A DNA stretch of 34,796 bases from an uncultured Eubacterium sp. Lineage in GTDB: Bacteria > Bacillota_A > Clostridia > Lachnospirales > Lachnospiraceae. Under the pieces are notes generated by a model. That model ran no database searches. It was not told the origin of the DNA and saw nothing but the letters and a program-made list of their open reading frames with translations. Positions 16,860 through 25,530 of this stretch are shown in pieces (the stretch's first letter is position 1; each line of letters begins with the position of its first letter). The stretch lies in NCBI GenBank assembly GCA_948468465.1, contig CAOKJJ010000034.1, forward strand, positions 1 to 34,796. The letters are read 5' to 3'. The position numbers were made by a program, and so were the translations under genes.

Positions 16860-19631
16860 ATGCTGAAAATCGTAAAAGCGAAATGCGAAAATAAAATAAA
16901 TCCGATTAATATCGATAAAAAGATGCCGCAGTTTTCCTGGATTTTGGAATCCGATCAAAACGATGTGGAGCAGACGGCATACCAGATACAGGTCTGGGCA
17001 GGCGGTGTGACAGGGGAGCGGCCTAAAAAGCTGCTGTGGGATACCGGGAAACAGGAGAGCCGGGATACGTATGGCCTTACGTATGCAGGAAAAGAATTGG
17101 AGAGCAGAAGTACCTATTTTTGGCAGGCAGCCGTATGGGATAATAAAGGGGAAACTGCAAGATCAGAAATTCAGAAATTTGAAACCGTTTTTTTTAACGC
17201 AGGGGAATGGCATGCAGAATTTATAGAACCGGATCCGATGCCGCGGGGACTGGATTTTGACCCGCTGGTGGAAGCAAAAGAAAAATGGAATGCATATATG
17301 GCGCAAATGATACAGGGAAAAATGGAAGGATATCTGGATATTGATTCTTATTTACAGTCGCAGCCAATGTATCCCTTTTATCCTGCAGTTATGATGTATC
17401 GCAAGTTCCAGGCAGAGGCACCAGTGGCCAGGGCCAGGCTTTATATGACAGCACACGGAGTATATGAATGCTATCTGAATGGGAATAAGGCGGCGGATGT
17501 ATGTCTTGCGCCAGAATTCACGACCTACGATAAACTGTTGAAGTATCAGGTATATGATGTGACCAATGCCGTACTCGTGGGTGAGAACGCAATCGGAGTG
17601 GTGATAGCGGACGGATGGTATAAAGGAAAGATTGCAAATGGACGGGGCTGTGAATACGGCGATAATCCAGGGCTTTTGCTGGAACTGCATCTGGCCTATA
17701 CAGATGGCAGGACAGAGTGTATCACATCGGATGAACAAATGGTGTTCAGTTATGACAGCCCGTATCAGCGGGCAGATATTTACCATGGGGAGACTTTTGA
17801 TGCCAGAAAGCGTGTGAAAGATTTCGGAAGCGTTTCCATGGACGCATCGAACTGGAAGCCGGTCCGTAAGGTGCCTTTTGAGAAAAATGTCCTCACCGTA
17901 CAGACAGATGCTCCGATCCGAAAAATAGCAGAACTGGAACCAAAAGCACTGTATGTGAACGGAAAGGGCGAGACAATCTTGGATCTGGGACAGAATTTTG
18001 CTGGCCACATCCGTATCAGCGGCATGGAAGGGGAAGCAGGGACAGAAATCATGCTGGAGCATACGGAGGAACTGGCGCCGGACGGTTCGTTTGTATACCC
18101 TTTTACAGATAAGGCGCAGGCCCAGAAAGATGTTTATATATTCAGCGGGGAAGGGGCAGAAATATGGGAACCGACATTTACCTATCATGGATTTCGGTAT
18201 GTAAAGATTACGGGGCATGGGAAAGAGCCATGGAGACAAGAGCAGTTCCGGGGAATTGTCATTTCGTCAGACAATGAAAAGGCAGGAGATTTCCGTTGTT
18301 CAGATGAAAGAATAAACAGGCTGCAGCAGAATATTATCTGGAGCCAGCTTAGTAATATGATCGGCACTCCAACGGACTGCCCTACAAGGGAAAAAGCAGG
18401 CTGGACTGGTGATGTGGTGGTCTATGCAAAAACCGCATGTTTCAATCAGTCGCTGCAGAATTTTTATAAAGAGTGGCTGAAATCAGTCCGAACTGAGCAG
18501 TTGGAGAACGGAGTAGTCCAGAATACGGTGCCATTGATCAAAAATTATATCCAGCAGCTTGGTGGCGGATCTGTAGGCTGGGGCGATGTCATCATCACGC
18601 TTCCTTGGGATATCTATCAGATTTATGGTGACAGGTCTGCCCTGGAAGACAATTATGATGCAATGAAAAAGTGGATGGGCTATCTGGAAGATATGGCGTA
18701 CCATCAGCTCCCACCGGAAGCAGAGGGGCTGACAGGGGAAGCCTTGGAAAACCAGCATTATCTTTTGAATACGGGTTTTCACTTTGGAGACTGGCTGGTG
18801 CCAAGCATTATCAATGAGGCCGGATTCGCAGACGGTCCAGCTTCTGCTTTTCTTACCGGATATCCGGTGGCGACAGCTATTTTTGCAGGCAATACAGATA
18901 TTATGTGCAAGATCGCCGGGATTTTAGACGACAAGGAAGCTGCGGAAAAATATGCTGCCTTGGGCAAGAAAATCAGAAAAGCCTTCACAGAAACGTGGCT
19001 TTTGTCCGATGGGACTTTGCAGAATGACCTCCAAGGGTTATATGTGCTGGCATTGCAGATGAACATGGTGCCGGAAGAAAAACGGGAGAGCCTTTTGAAA
19101 CGTCTGGTGGAACGTATTCAGGATAACAATGGCTGCATGGATACGGGATTTATGTCGGTGCCGTATATACTGGATGTGTTATCTGAAAATGGGAGAAGCC
19201 AGGAAGCGCACCGGCTGCTGTATCAGGATCAATGCCCTTCCTGGCTGTATGAGGTGGAGCATGGTGCTACGACCATGTGGGAATCATGGAATGCTGTCAG
19301 ACCTGACGGCAGCAAGGATGGATGTTCCTTTAACCACTATGCTTTTGGCTGTGTAGGGGATTGGATATACAAGAACCTTCTGGGAATCAAAAATGAGGGT
19401 GTGGCATATGACAAAATTACCATTAAGCCGGATTTTGAAGCAGGGCTTTCGTGGGCCAGGGGATACTATGAATCTGTATATGGGACAATACGTGTAGAAT
19501 GGGAGAAAAAGGAAAAAGAAATATTATGCAGGATTGAGATTCCTGTGAATGTAAAAGCTTCTGTACGTCTTGGGGGAAAGGAAGAGACTTTTGGAAGTGG
19601 AACGTATGAGTTGAGGTATTCTATTGATTGA
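16860..19631 (+). CDS. GH78 alpha-L-rhamnosidase (second copy)
   Basis: The protein has 923 residues, with GGAGGGATATCGA before the ATG. It has the same GH78 domain order as the copy at 9962 but clearly diverged sequence, with an extra segment around residues 125-175 (before PAVMMYRKFQ) lacking in the first copy. The catalytic motifs are retained: DCPTREKAGWTGD with E511 as the probable acid, and GATTMWESWNA with E808 as the probable base. The second arginine of the usual RDER motif is lysine here (REKAGW), which may reflect a different substrate. No signal peptide is seen. It has its own AraC-controlled promoter and is followed within 7 bases by the operator of the transporter operon, with no terminator between, so read-through is possible. 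Confidence 0.93.
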   Translation: MLKIVKAKCENKINPINIDKKMPQFSWILESDQNDVEQTAYQIQVWAGGVTGERPKKLLWDTGKQESRDTYGLTYAGKELESRSTYFWQAAVWDNKGETARSEIQKFETVFFNAGEWHAEFIEPDPMPRGLDFDPLVEAKEKWNAYMAQMIQGKMEGYLDIDSYLQSQPMYPFYPAVMMYRKFQAEAPVARARLYMTAHGVYECYLNGNKAADVCLAPEFTTYDKLLKYQVYDVTNAVLVGENAIGVVIADGWYKGKIANGRGCEYGDNPGLLLELHLAYTDGRTECITSDEQMVFSYDSPYQRADIYHGETFDARKRVKDFGSVSMDASNWKPVRKVPFEKNVLTVQTDAPIRKIAELEPKALYVNGKGETILDLGQNFAGHIRISGMEGEAGTEIMLEHTEELAPDGSFVYPFTDKAQAQKDVYIFSGEGAEIWEPTFTYHGFRYVKITGHGKEPWRQEQFRGIVISSDNEKAGDFRCSDERINRLQQNIIWSQLSNMIGTPTDCPTREKAGWTGDVVVYAKTACFNQSLQNFYKEWLKSVRTEQLENGVVQNTVPLIKNYIQQLGGGSVGWGDVIITLPWDIYQIYGDRSALEDNYDAMKKWMGYLEDMAYHQLPPEAEGLTGEALENQHYLLNTGFHFGDWLVPSIINEAGFADGPASAFLTGYPVATAIFAGNTDIMCKIAGILDDKEAAEKYAALGKKIRKAFTETWLLSDGTLQNDLQGLYVLALQMNMVPEEKRESLLKRLVERIQDNNGCMDTGFMSVPYILDVLSENGRSQEAHRLLYQDQCPSWLYEVEHGATTMWESWNAVRPDGSKDGCSFNHYAFGCVGDWIYKNLLGIKNEGVAYDKITIKPDFEAGLSWARGYYESVYGTIRVEWEKKEKEILCRIEIPVNVKASVRLGGKEETFGSGTYELRYSID

Positions 19632-19637
19632 CTAAGA

Positions 19638-19700
19638 TAACACAATTCTATAATATGAAGCACGTTATTGCAATACAATAAAATAAATACACGGTAAAAT
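19638..19700 (+). promoter_or_regulatory. AraC-type operator and promoter (site B) of the transport/rhamnose operon
   Basis: Two tandem half-sites lie 20 bases apart: TAACACA-N6-TAATA from 19638 and AAGCACG-N6-CAATA from 19658. A -10-like TAAAAT at 19695-19700 lies 25 bases from the second core, the same offset as in site D. Its closeness to site A (shared AAGCACG-TT-GCAATAC) suggests control by the same protein. It precedes the genes 19777-26673. Confidence 0.7.
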
Positions 19701-19776
19701 CCATTTATAGACGAAGCGAAGAAACAGTAAATATTATGCAGCTTCGATAAAACAAAAAGGAAAAGGAGTAGTGGAG

Positions 19777-21180
19777 ATGGCAAAAAAAGATCTTGGAAAA
19801 GACAAATTTGGAATCCAGCGCGTGATGCGGCGAAGGGATTATCTGGGTGACTGTCTGGGGCAGTTTACGCTGAATGCAATCAGCGGTCTGGTTGGGCAAT
19901 TGACTTATTTTTATACGGATAAGGTTGGACTTGCGGCAGGGGCCGTGGCAACTGCATTTTTGATTGTAAGAATTATTGACGCTTTTACGGATCTGATCAT
20001 GGGTTATATTGTTGATCATACGAAACCGGGAAGGGAAAAATACAGACCATGGCTTCTGCGGATGGTGGCACCAACGGGAATACTGACTGTGATGCTGTTT
20101 ACAGTTCCTACTGGTTTGAGTGCTGCTTTTCAAATGGTGTATATGTTTCTTACCAATTTCCTGCTAAGTGCAGTTATTTACACAATGATCTGCGTTCCTT
20201 ATTCTGCATTGATCGTAGTTCGTACGTCCAGCCAGGAAGAACGGGGCAGAATGGGAACATGGCGTGCGGCGGCAGGCTATGTATCAGGTATGGTTATCGC
20301 AGTTGCAATCATTCCCATTACCAACATGCTGGGCGGAGATCAGACGGCATGGATTATTTTTGGTGCTGTATTGGGTATTCTGGCAGCAGTTCTGTTATTT
20401 ATAACCTATAAGACCAGCCGGGAGACCAATCCGGCAGACATGGAATTGGTTTCGCATCAGGAAGAGGAAGAAGACGCACTCCCATTGAAAGAGGCGGTTC
20501 AAAACCTGTTTCATAATAAATACTGGGTGCTGGCACTGATCATGGGGGTCTGCTCCAATGTGGTATACGGACTTGGAAATTCTTCAGGTACTTATTATGC
20601 AAAATGGATTTATGGAGATGACAATTTGATGGGTATTATGGGTGCGGTAGGCATGATCCCGACCCTGGCTGGATTTTTAACTGTTGGTATTTTTATCAAG
20701 TTCCTGGGAGTTACGAAAACGCTGCGGATGACGTTTTTACTTGGAGCAATGTCTCAGCTATTACGTTTAATCAATCCATATAATTTTACATATAACCTTA
20801 TTTTGGGCTGCATCAGCACATTCTCAAATATTCCAATGATGTGTGTGCTTAGCGTATTAACGGCAATGTCGATTGATTATAATGAATATAAATTCGGAAA
20901 ACGCATGGTTGCTTCTTCCCAAAGCGCAAATAGTTTTGGACAAAAAATCGGCAATGGTCTTGGTACTTCCATGATTGGATGGTGCCTGGCAATTGCAGCA
21001 TATGATCCTAAGGCAACGGCACTGACCGAGGCAGCTAAGCAGGCAATATTCACATTTAATATTTATGCTCCGGCATTGATGTTTGTGATTATGTTTATCT
21101 GTTCTTTGAAGTTTGACCTGGAAAAGAAATTATCAGGTATCCATGAAGAGATTGCGAAGAGAAAAGAGCATTTAGGCTAG
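19777..21180 (+). CDS. GPH-family sugar/glycoside:cation symporter (MFS_2)
   Basis: The protein has 467 residues. ATG at 19777 lies 8 bases after AAGGAG; the in-frame GTG at 19771 is too close to that site. About 12 hydrophobic segments are visible. Family landmarks include DAFTDLIMGYIVDHTKPGREKYRPW near residues 68-92 and a late SIDYNEYKFGKRM loop. GPH transporters bring in glycosides, pentosides or hexuronides with H+ or Na+. As the only transporter in the locus, and first in the rhamnose operon, it likely imports a rhamnose-containing oligosaccharide or glycoside intact. This fits the absence of signal peptides on all the hydrolases. Confidence 0.9.
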   Translation: MAKKDLGKDKFGIQRVMRRRDYLGDCLGQFTLNAISGLVGQLTYFYTDKVGLAAGAVATAFLIVRIIDAFTDLIMGYIVDHTKPGREKYRPWLLRMVAPTGILTVMLFTVPTGLSAAFQMVYMFLTNFLLSAVIYTMICVPYSALIVVRTSSQEERGRMGTWRAAAGYVSGMVIAVAIIPITNMLGGDQTAWIIFGAVLGILAAVLLFITYKTSRETNPADMELVSHQEEEEDALPLKEAVQNLFHNKYWVLALIMGVCSNVVYGLGNSSGTYYAKWIYGDDNLMGIMGAVGMIPTLAGFLTVGIFIKFLGVTKTLRMTFLLGAMSQLLRLINPYNFTYNLILGCISTFSNIPMMCVLSVLTAMSIDYNEYKFGKRMVASSQSANSFGQKIGNGLGTSMIGWCLAIAAYDPKATALTEAAKQAIFTFNIYAPALMFVIMFICSLKFDLEKKLSGIHEEIAKRKEHLG

Positions 21181-21189
21181 GCTGATATG

Positions 21190-21240
21190 TAAGATTTCGG
21201 GTTCAAAGGATTTATGCATAGCTTTTTGGACCCGGCATAA
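21190..21240 (+). other. Intercistronic stem-loop before the rhamnulokinase
   Basis: CGGGTTCAAAG pairs, with one G-U, with a TTTTGGACCCG arm near 21223-21235. No T-run follows, so it is more likely an mRNA processing or stability element than a terminator. Confidence 0.35.
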
Positions 21241-21314
21241 AAGAAAAGGAAAACATTGTGAAATATTCAAGCTGTGGCCTACATATTTACTTGCATGGAT
21301 TAAAGGGGGAAAGT

Positions 21315-22721
21315 ATGGAAACATATTATCTGGCAGTGGATATCGGCGCATCAAGTGGGCGCCACATCTTAGGACATCTGGAAAATGGCCAAATGGTCTT
21401 GGAAGAAATTTACCGCTTTGAAAACGGCATGGACAAACAGGGAGGAAAGCTTTTGTGGGATACTGGCCGTCTGTTTACAGAAATTGTAAATGGTATGAAG
21501 ATGTGCAGGGAATTAAATAAGATCCCGGTCAGTATGTCTGTGGACACATGGGCAGTGGATTATGTACTTCTGGATAGCCAGGACCAGGTATTGGGGAATA
21601 CCTATGGTTATCGGGACGGCCGGACTGTAGGGATGGATGCAGAAGTGTACAAGATCATATCCGAGCAGGAACTATATCATAGGACGGGAATCCAAAAGCA
21701 GATATTCAATACAATATACCAGCTTATGGCAGTAAAGAAGCAGACGCCGGAATTGCTGGGGAAAGCAAAAACATTTTTGATGCTGCCGGATTATTTCCAG
21801 TTTTTACTGACGGGTCAGAAAGTTTCTGAATATACAAACGGAACATCTACCCAGTTGGTAAGCCCGCAGACCAAGCAGTGGGATAAAGAACTGATCCATC
21901 AGCTTGGCTATCCGGAGAAAATGTTCCTGCCGCTGCAGATGCCGGGGATGGAAGCAGGCACGTTAACAAAAGAAATCCAGGAGCAGACCGGATTTAATTG
22001 TAAGGTGGTGCTCTGTGCCAGCCATGATACAGCTTCTGCTGTTATGGCCATGCCACTGCTGCAGGGGGAGGGGCTATATATCAGTTCCGGCACATGGTCT
22101 TTGATGGGCGTGGAAGCAAAACAGGCAGATTGCAGGGAACAGAGCCGCCAGGGAAATTTTACAAATGAAGGCGGGTATGGATACCGTTTCCGGTATCTGA
22201 AAAACATTATGGGGTTATGGATGATACAGTCTGTACGGCATGAACAGAAAGATGCGTATTCCTTTGCACAGCTTTGTGAGATGGCGGCGGAATGCAGGGA
22301 ATTTCCTTCCCGTGTGGATGTCAATGCTCCTGTGTTTTTAGCACCGGATAGCATGACAGAAGCCATACAGGACTATTGCAGGAAGACCGGGCAGGCTGTC
22401 CCAGTAACGGCAGGGGAGATTTCAGCGGTCATTTACCAGAGCCTGGCGGACTGTTATGGGAAGACCGTAAAGCAGCTGCAGCAGAATACGGGTAGGATAT
22501 ATGACAGTATCTATATCATTGGTGGCGGCTCCAATGCTGCATATTTAAACCAACTGACAGCTGATGCAGCAGGCATGGATGTTTATGCAGGGCCAGGCGA
22601 GGCTACTGCAGTCGGGAATATCATGGCGCAAATGATTCATAACGGGGAACTGGAAAACCTTGCCAAAGCAAGGAAATGTGTAGCGGATTCTTTCAGGATT
22701 AGTCATTATAAACCAAAATAG
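21315..22721 (+). CDS. rhaB: L-rhamnulokinase
   Basis: The protein has 468 residues. ATG at 21315 follows AAAGGGGGAAAGT; an upstream in-frame start at 21258 lacks a site. It is an FGGY-family kinase. The first phosphate-binding loop reads LAVDIGASSGRHILGHLENG, which is specific to rhamnulokinases among FGGY kinases. SMSVDTWAVDYVLLD supplies the sugar-binding and catalytic-base region, and IYIIGGGSNAAYLNQL is the second ATP-binding segment. It phosphorylates L-rhamnulose at O1 with ATP to give rhamnulose 1-phosphate for the aldolase two genes on. Its length is normal for the family (about 470-490). Confidence 0.92.
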   Translation: METYYLAVDIGASSGRHILGHLENGQMVLEEIYRFENGMDKQGGKLLWDTGRLFTEIVNGMKMCRELNKIPVSMSVDTWAVDYVLLDSQDQVLGNTYGYRDGRTVGMDAEVYKIISEQELYHRTGIQKQIFNTIYQLMAVKKQTPELLGKAKTFLMLPDYFQFLLTGQKVSEYTNGTSTQLVSPQTKQWDKELIHQLGYPEKMFLPLQMPGMEAGTLTKEIQEQTGFNCKVVLCASHDTASAVMAMPLLQGEGLYISSGTWSLMGVEAKQADCREQSRQGNFTNEGGYGYRFRYLKNIMGLWMIQSVRHEQKDAYSFAQLCEMAAECREFPSRVDVNAPVFLAPDSMTEAIQDYCRKTGQAVPVTAGEISAVIYQSLADCYGKTVKQLQQNTGRIYDSIYIIGGGSNAAYLNQLTADAAGMDVYAGPGEATAVGNIMAQMIHNGELENLAKARKCVADSFRISHYKPK

Positions 22722-22745
22722 GAATAAGTGTGAGGAGGGTAAATT

Positions 22746-24164
22746 ATGTTAGTCAGCACAAAGGCAAAAGTGGGGGTATTTTCAATTGCGTTAGGCGCAT
22801 ATCTACCACAGTTCCCGTCCCTTGTGGCAGAATTTGGGGCACAGTATGAAGCATTCAAAAAGACGCTCCCGGACAGTGTGGAGGTCATTGATGGGGGGAT
22901 GGTGACAACAAAAGAACAGTCGCAGGCAGCTGGGGATTTGTTCCGCGCGGCAGATGTTGACCTGGTATTCCTACAGCTGCTTACTTATGCCACTTCCTAT
23001 AATATGCTCCCAGCGGTGAGGGATCTGGATGTGCCGGTCGTGCTGGTCAACGTCCAGAAAAAAAAGGCGCCGGATTATGCGAATACTGATGTCCCGACAT
23101 GGCTTGGCGAACTGTATGCGTGTGGCGCCGTGGGCGAGATGGTGGCAGATCTGGAACGCGCCGGTAAGCGGCATGCTGTTATCACCGGTGTTGTGGAAGG
23201 CGGCGACCCGGTTGTAGCTGCAGAAATTGAGGACTGGTGCAGGGCGGCGCAGGTACGCAGGCGTTTCCGCGACACAAACCTGGCGCAGATTGGAAAGCCA
23301 TATCCGGGCATGATGGATCTTTATATTGATGAAACGAACCTGTACCATAGGATGTTTGTATATACAAAGCAGTTTGACTGGGAAAAGATGTGGGCAATTG
23401 CAGACGATATTACCGATGGAGATGCTATCCGTACAAAGGCGCAGGACATCCTGGACACCTTTGAGGTCGAAGGCGGAGGGACAGTAGAAAAAGTTTGGGA
23501 GATGGCAAGGTATGTTGTCGCATTTGAGCAGTGGTGCAGGGATGAGCAGATTGGTTTTGTGGCGTCCCATTATGACGGTTTTGCGCAGGGCAAGGCCGGC
23601 ATTTTGGACAGCATGCTGATACCTGCTTTTTCCATGCTGATCAAGCAGGGGACGGCGTGCGCCGTGGAAGGCGACATCAAGGTTGCCATGGCGATGAGCA
23701 TTTTAAAGACGATATCCGGGACTGGACAGCTGTCGGAAATGTATTCCATTGATTTTAATGATGACATCTGTATCATCGGGCACAGCGGCTCCGGCGATGC
23801 TGACATTTCCAGTAAAAAGCCAGCCATGAAGATCGTCCCGGTATTCCACGGCAAGACCGGCGGGGGATATCTGACCCAGTTTTACCCACCGGCGGGGGAT
23901 ATTACGTATCTTGGCATTACACAGGATAAGGACGGTAACTTTAAATTTGTTGCTGCAGAAGGCGTGAACGAGGAGGGGCCGATCTTCAACTTTGGTGATA
24001 CGAATATGCGGACGCGTTTCAGCTGTGGGGCACGGGAATTCTGTAACCGCTGGAGTGAGGCTGGCCCGACACATCATATGGCAGCGGCAGTCGGGAGACA
24101 TATTGATACGATTTTAAAAGTAGCAAAGATTTTCAATGTGCCAGTGGACGTTATCACAAGATAA
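22746..24164 (+). CDS. L-arabinose/L-fucose isomerase-family protein, probable rhamnose isomerase
   Basis: The protein has 472 residues, with GAGGAGGGTAAATT before the ATG. The fold matches the AraA/FucI isomerases, not the TIM-barrel RhaA. All four metal ligands of AraA have counterparts: E308 (AVEGDIK), E331 (LSEMYS), H346 (IIGHSG) and H443 or H444 (GPTHHM). Such enzymes use Mn2+ to interconvert aldose and ketose. It lies between the kinase and the aldolase of the rhamnose pathway, and no other isomerase is present. I infer that it turns L-rhamnose into L-rhamnulose as a non-orthologous replacement for RhaA. It could instead act on a related 6-deoxy sugar or arabinose. Confidence 0.82.
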   Translation: MLVSTKAKVGVFSIALGAYLPQFPSLVAEFGAQYEAFKKTLPDSVEVIDGGMVTTKEQSQAAGDLFRAADVDLVFLQLLTYATSYNMLPAVRDLDVPVVLVNVQKKKAPDYANTDVPTWLGELYACGAVGEMVADLERAGKRHAVITGVVEGGDPVVAAEIEDWCRAAQVRRRFRDTNLAQIGKPYPGMMDLYIDETNLYHRMFVYTKQFDWEKMWAIADDITDGDAIRTKAQDILDTFEVEGGGTVEKVWEMARYVVAFEQWCRDEQIGFVASHYDGFAQGKAGILDSMLIPAFSMLIKQGTACAVEGDIKVAMAMSILKTISGTGQLSEMYSIDFNDDICIIGHSGSGDADISSKKPAMKIVPVFHGKTGGGYLTQFYPPAGDITYLGITQDKDGNFKFVAAEGVNEEGPIFNFGDTNMRTRFSCGAREFCNRWSEAGPTHHMAAAVGRHIDTILKVAKIFNVPVDVITR

Positions 24165-24243
24165 TGCGGTAAACACATTATAGTCTGGCATTTGGATTTA
24201 CCGTAACCAGAACATACATAAAAATACGAACAGGGAGGATGCT

Positions 24244-25077
24244 ATGGATATTTTAGAAACAGGATTTGTAAAAGGTTTTATCCGTATGTGCAATGACGGA
24301 TGGGAATTAGGATGGCATGAGCGCAATGGCGGCAATCTGACTTACCGCATCAGGCCGGAGGAAGTTGAAGAAGTAAAGTGTTTTTTTGATTATGGCAAAC
24401 CGTTCCAGCCGATCGGCGCCAGCGTTCCGGGGCTGGCCGGGGAATATTTCATGGTGACTGGATCAGGCAAATATTTCCGCAACGTCATTCTTGATCCAGC
24501 GGATACGGCTGCGATCATAGAAATAGACGATAAAGGCGAAAATTACCGCATCCTCTGGGGCCTTGCAAATGGCGGGCGTCCGACTTCTGAACTGCCAAGC
24601 CATCTGATGAACCATGAGGTGAAAAAACGTGTGACAGATGGCGCACACCGTGTGATTTACCATTGCCATGCAACGAACCTGATCGCGCTGACTTTTGTGC
24701 TGCCGCTGACAGCGGAAGCGTTTACCCGTGAACTGTGGGAAATGGCAACGGAGTGTCCAGTTGTATTCCCGTCCGGCGTTGGCGTAGTGCCGTGGATGGT
24801 TCCGGGCGGCAGGGCGATTGCTGTTGAAACCTCCAAACTGATGGAGGAATATGATGCGGCAGTATGGGCGCACCATGGGCTGTTCTGTTCCGGTGAAGAT
24901 TTCGACCTGACGTTCGGACTTGCGCATACCATAGAAAAATCTGCGGAGATACTGGTAAAGGTGCGCTCCATGCAGCCGTATAAAATGCAGACGATCCAGC
25001 CGGATGAATTCCGTGCGCTGGCAGAGGATTTTAAAGTGGAACTCCCGGAAAAATTTCTGTATGAGAAACAGTCATAA
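24244..25077 (+). CDS. rhaD: L-rhamnulose-1-phosphate aldolase
   Basis: The protein has 277 residues, with AGGGAGGATGCT before the ATG. It is a zinc-dependent class II aldolase. The catalytic glutamate is in TSELPSH (E116), and the zinc histidines are H140 and H142 (YHCHATN) and H211 (WAHHGLF). All lie one position from those of E. coli RhaD. It splits rhamnulose 1-phosphate into dihydroxyacetone phosphate and L-lactaldehyde. The product is handled by the lactaldehyde reductase at 25531. A weak GGTAAA/TTTACC stem lies in the 79-bp gap before it. Confidence 0.92.
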   Translation: MDILETGFVKGFIRMCNDGWELGWHERNGGNLTYRIRPEEVEEVKCFFDYGKPFQPIGASVPGLAGEYFMVTGSGKYFRNVILDPADTAAIIEIDDKGENYRILWGLANGGRPTSELPSHLMNHEVKKRVTDGAHRVIYHCHATNLIALTFVLPLTAEAFTRELWEMATECPVVFPSGVGVVPWMVPGGRAIAVETSKLMEEYDAAVWAHHGLFCSGEDFDLTFGLAHTIEKSAEILVKVRSMQPYKMQTIQPDEFRALAEDFKVELPEKFLYEKQS

Positions 25078-25212
25078 TTTTATACAGGCTGTGCAGAATC
25101 TGGCAGTGTTTATCCGGAAATCTATATTGAGCTGTGCTGCTGCATAGATCTGTGAGCCGTCATTATTTGGCAAAGTTTAGTGTTTGTCAGAATATATTGG
25201 GAAAGGTGATGA

Positions 25213-25455
25213 ATGGCTGCTGTGAAAATAGTCCATATAGCGCTTGACACAATCGAGAAAGTAAATAGTTTCGTCCATGACATGGACAGTGTTGAAGGGG
25301 AGGCTGCCATATACTCTGGCAGGTATTATGTTGATGCAAAGTCAGTCATGGGAATTTTTACCCTTGATCTGTCAAAGACACTGGAGTTAAGGATTGGGGA
25401 CTGGAAAGGGGAGTATGCCGCACTTCTTCAAAAATATATGCCGGTGTCAGGATGA
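25213..25455 (+). CDS. HPr-like protein lacking the active-site histidine
   Basis: The protein has 80 residues, with GAAAGGTGATGA before the ATG. It shows the HPr fold pattern, with the Ser46-region motif DAKSVMGIF (serine about residue 45). The segment where HPr carries its phosphorylated histidine reads IALDTIEKVNSFVHD, with no histidine at the expected place. This is reminiscent of Crh of Bacillus, which keeps Ser46, lacks His15 and acts in catabolite repression rather than PTS transport. Its place inside a rhamnose operon with a non-PTS transporter suggests a regulatory or structural role. That role is inferred; I know of no assigned function for this subgroup. Confidence 0.75.
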   Translation: MAAVKIVHIALDTIEKVNSFVHDMDSVEGEAAIYSGRYYVDAKSVMGIFTLDLSKTLELRIGDWKGEYAALLQKYMPVSG

Positions 25456-25530
25456 TGGGGACAATGCGGCTGTCTGGCAGGATGCAGGGGTTTATAACAA
25501 CAGGATTAAGAATAAAGGAGGAGACTGGTT

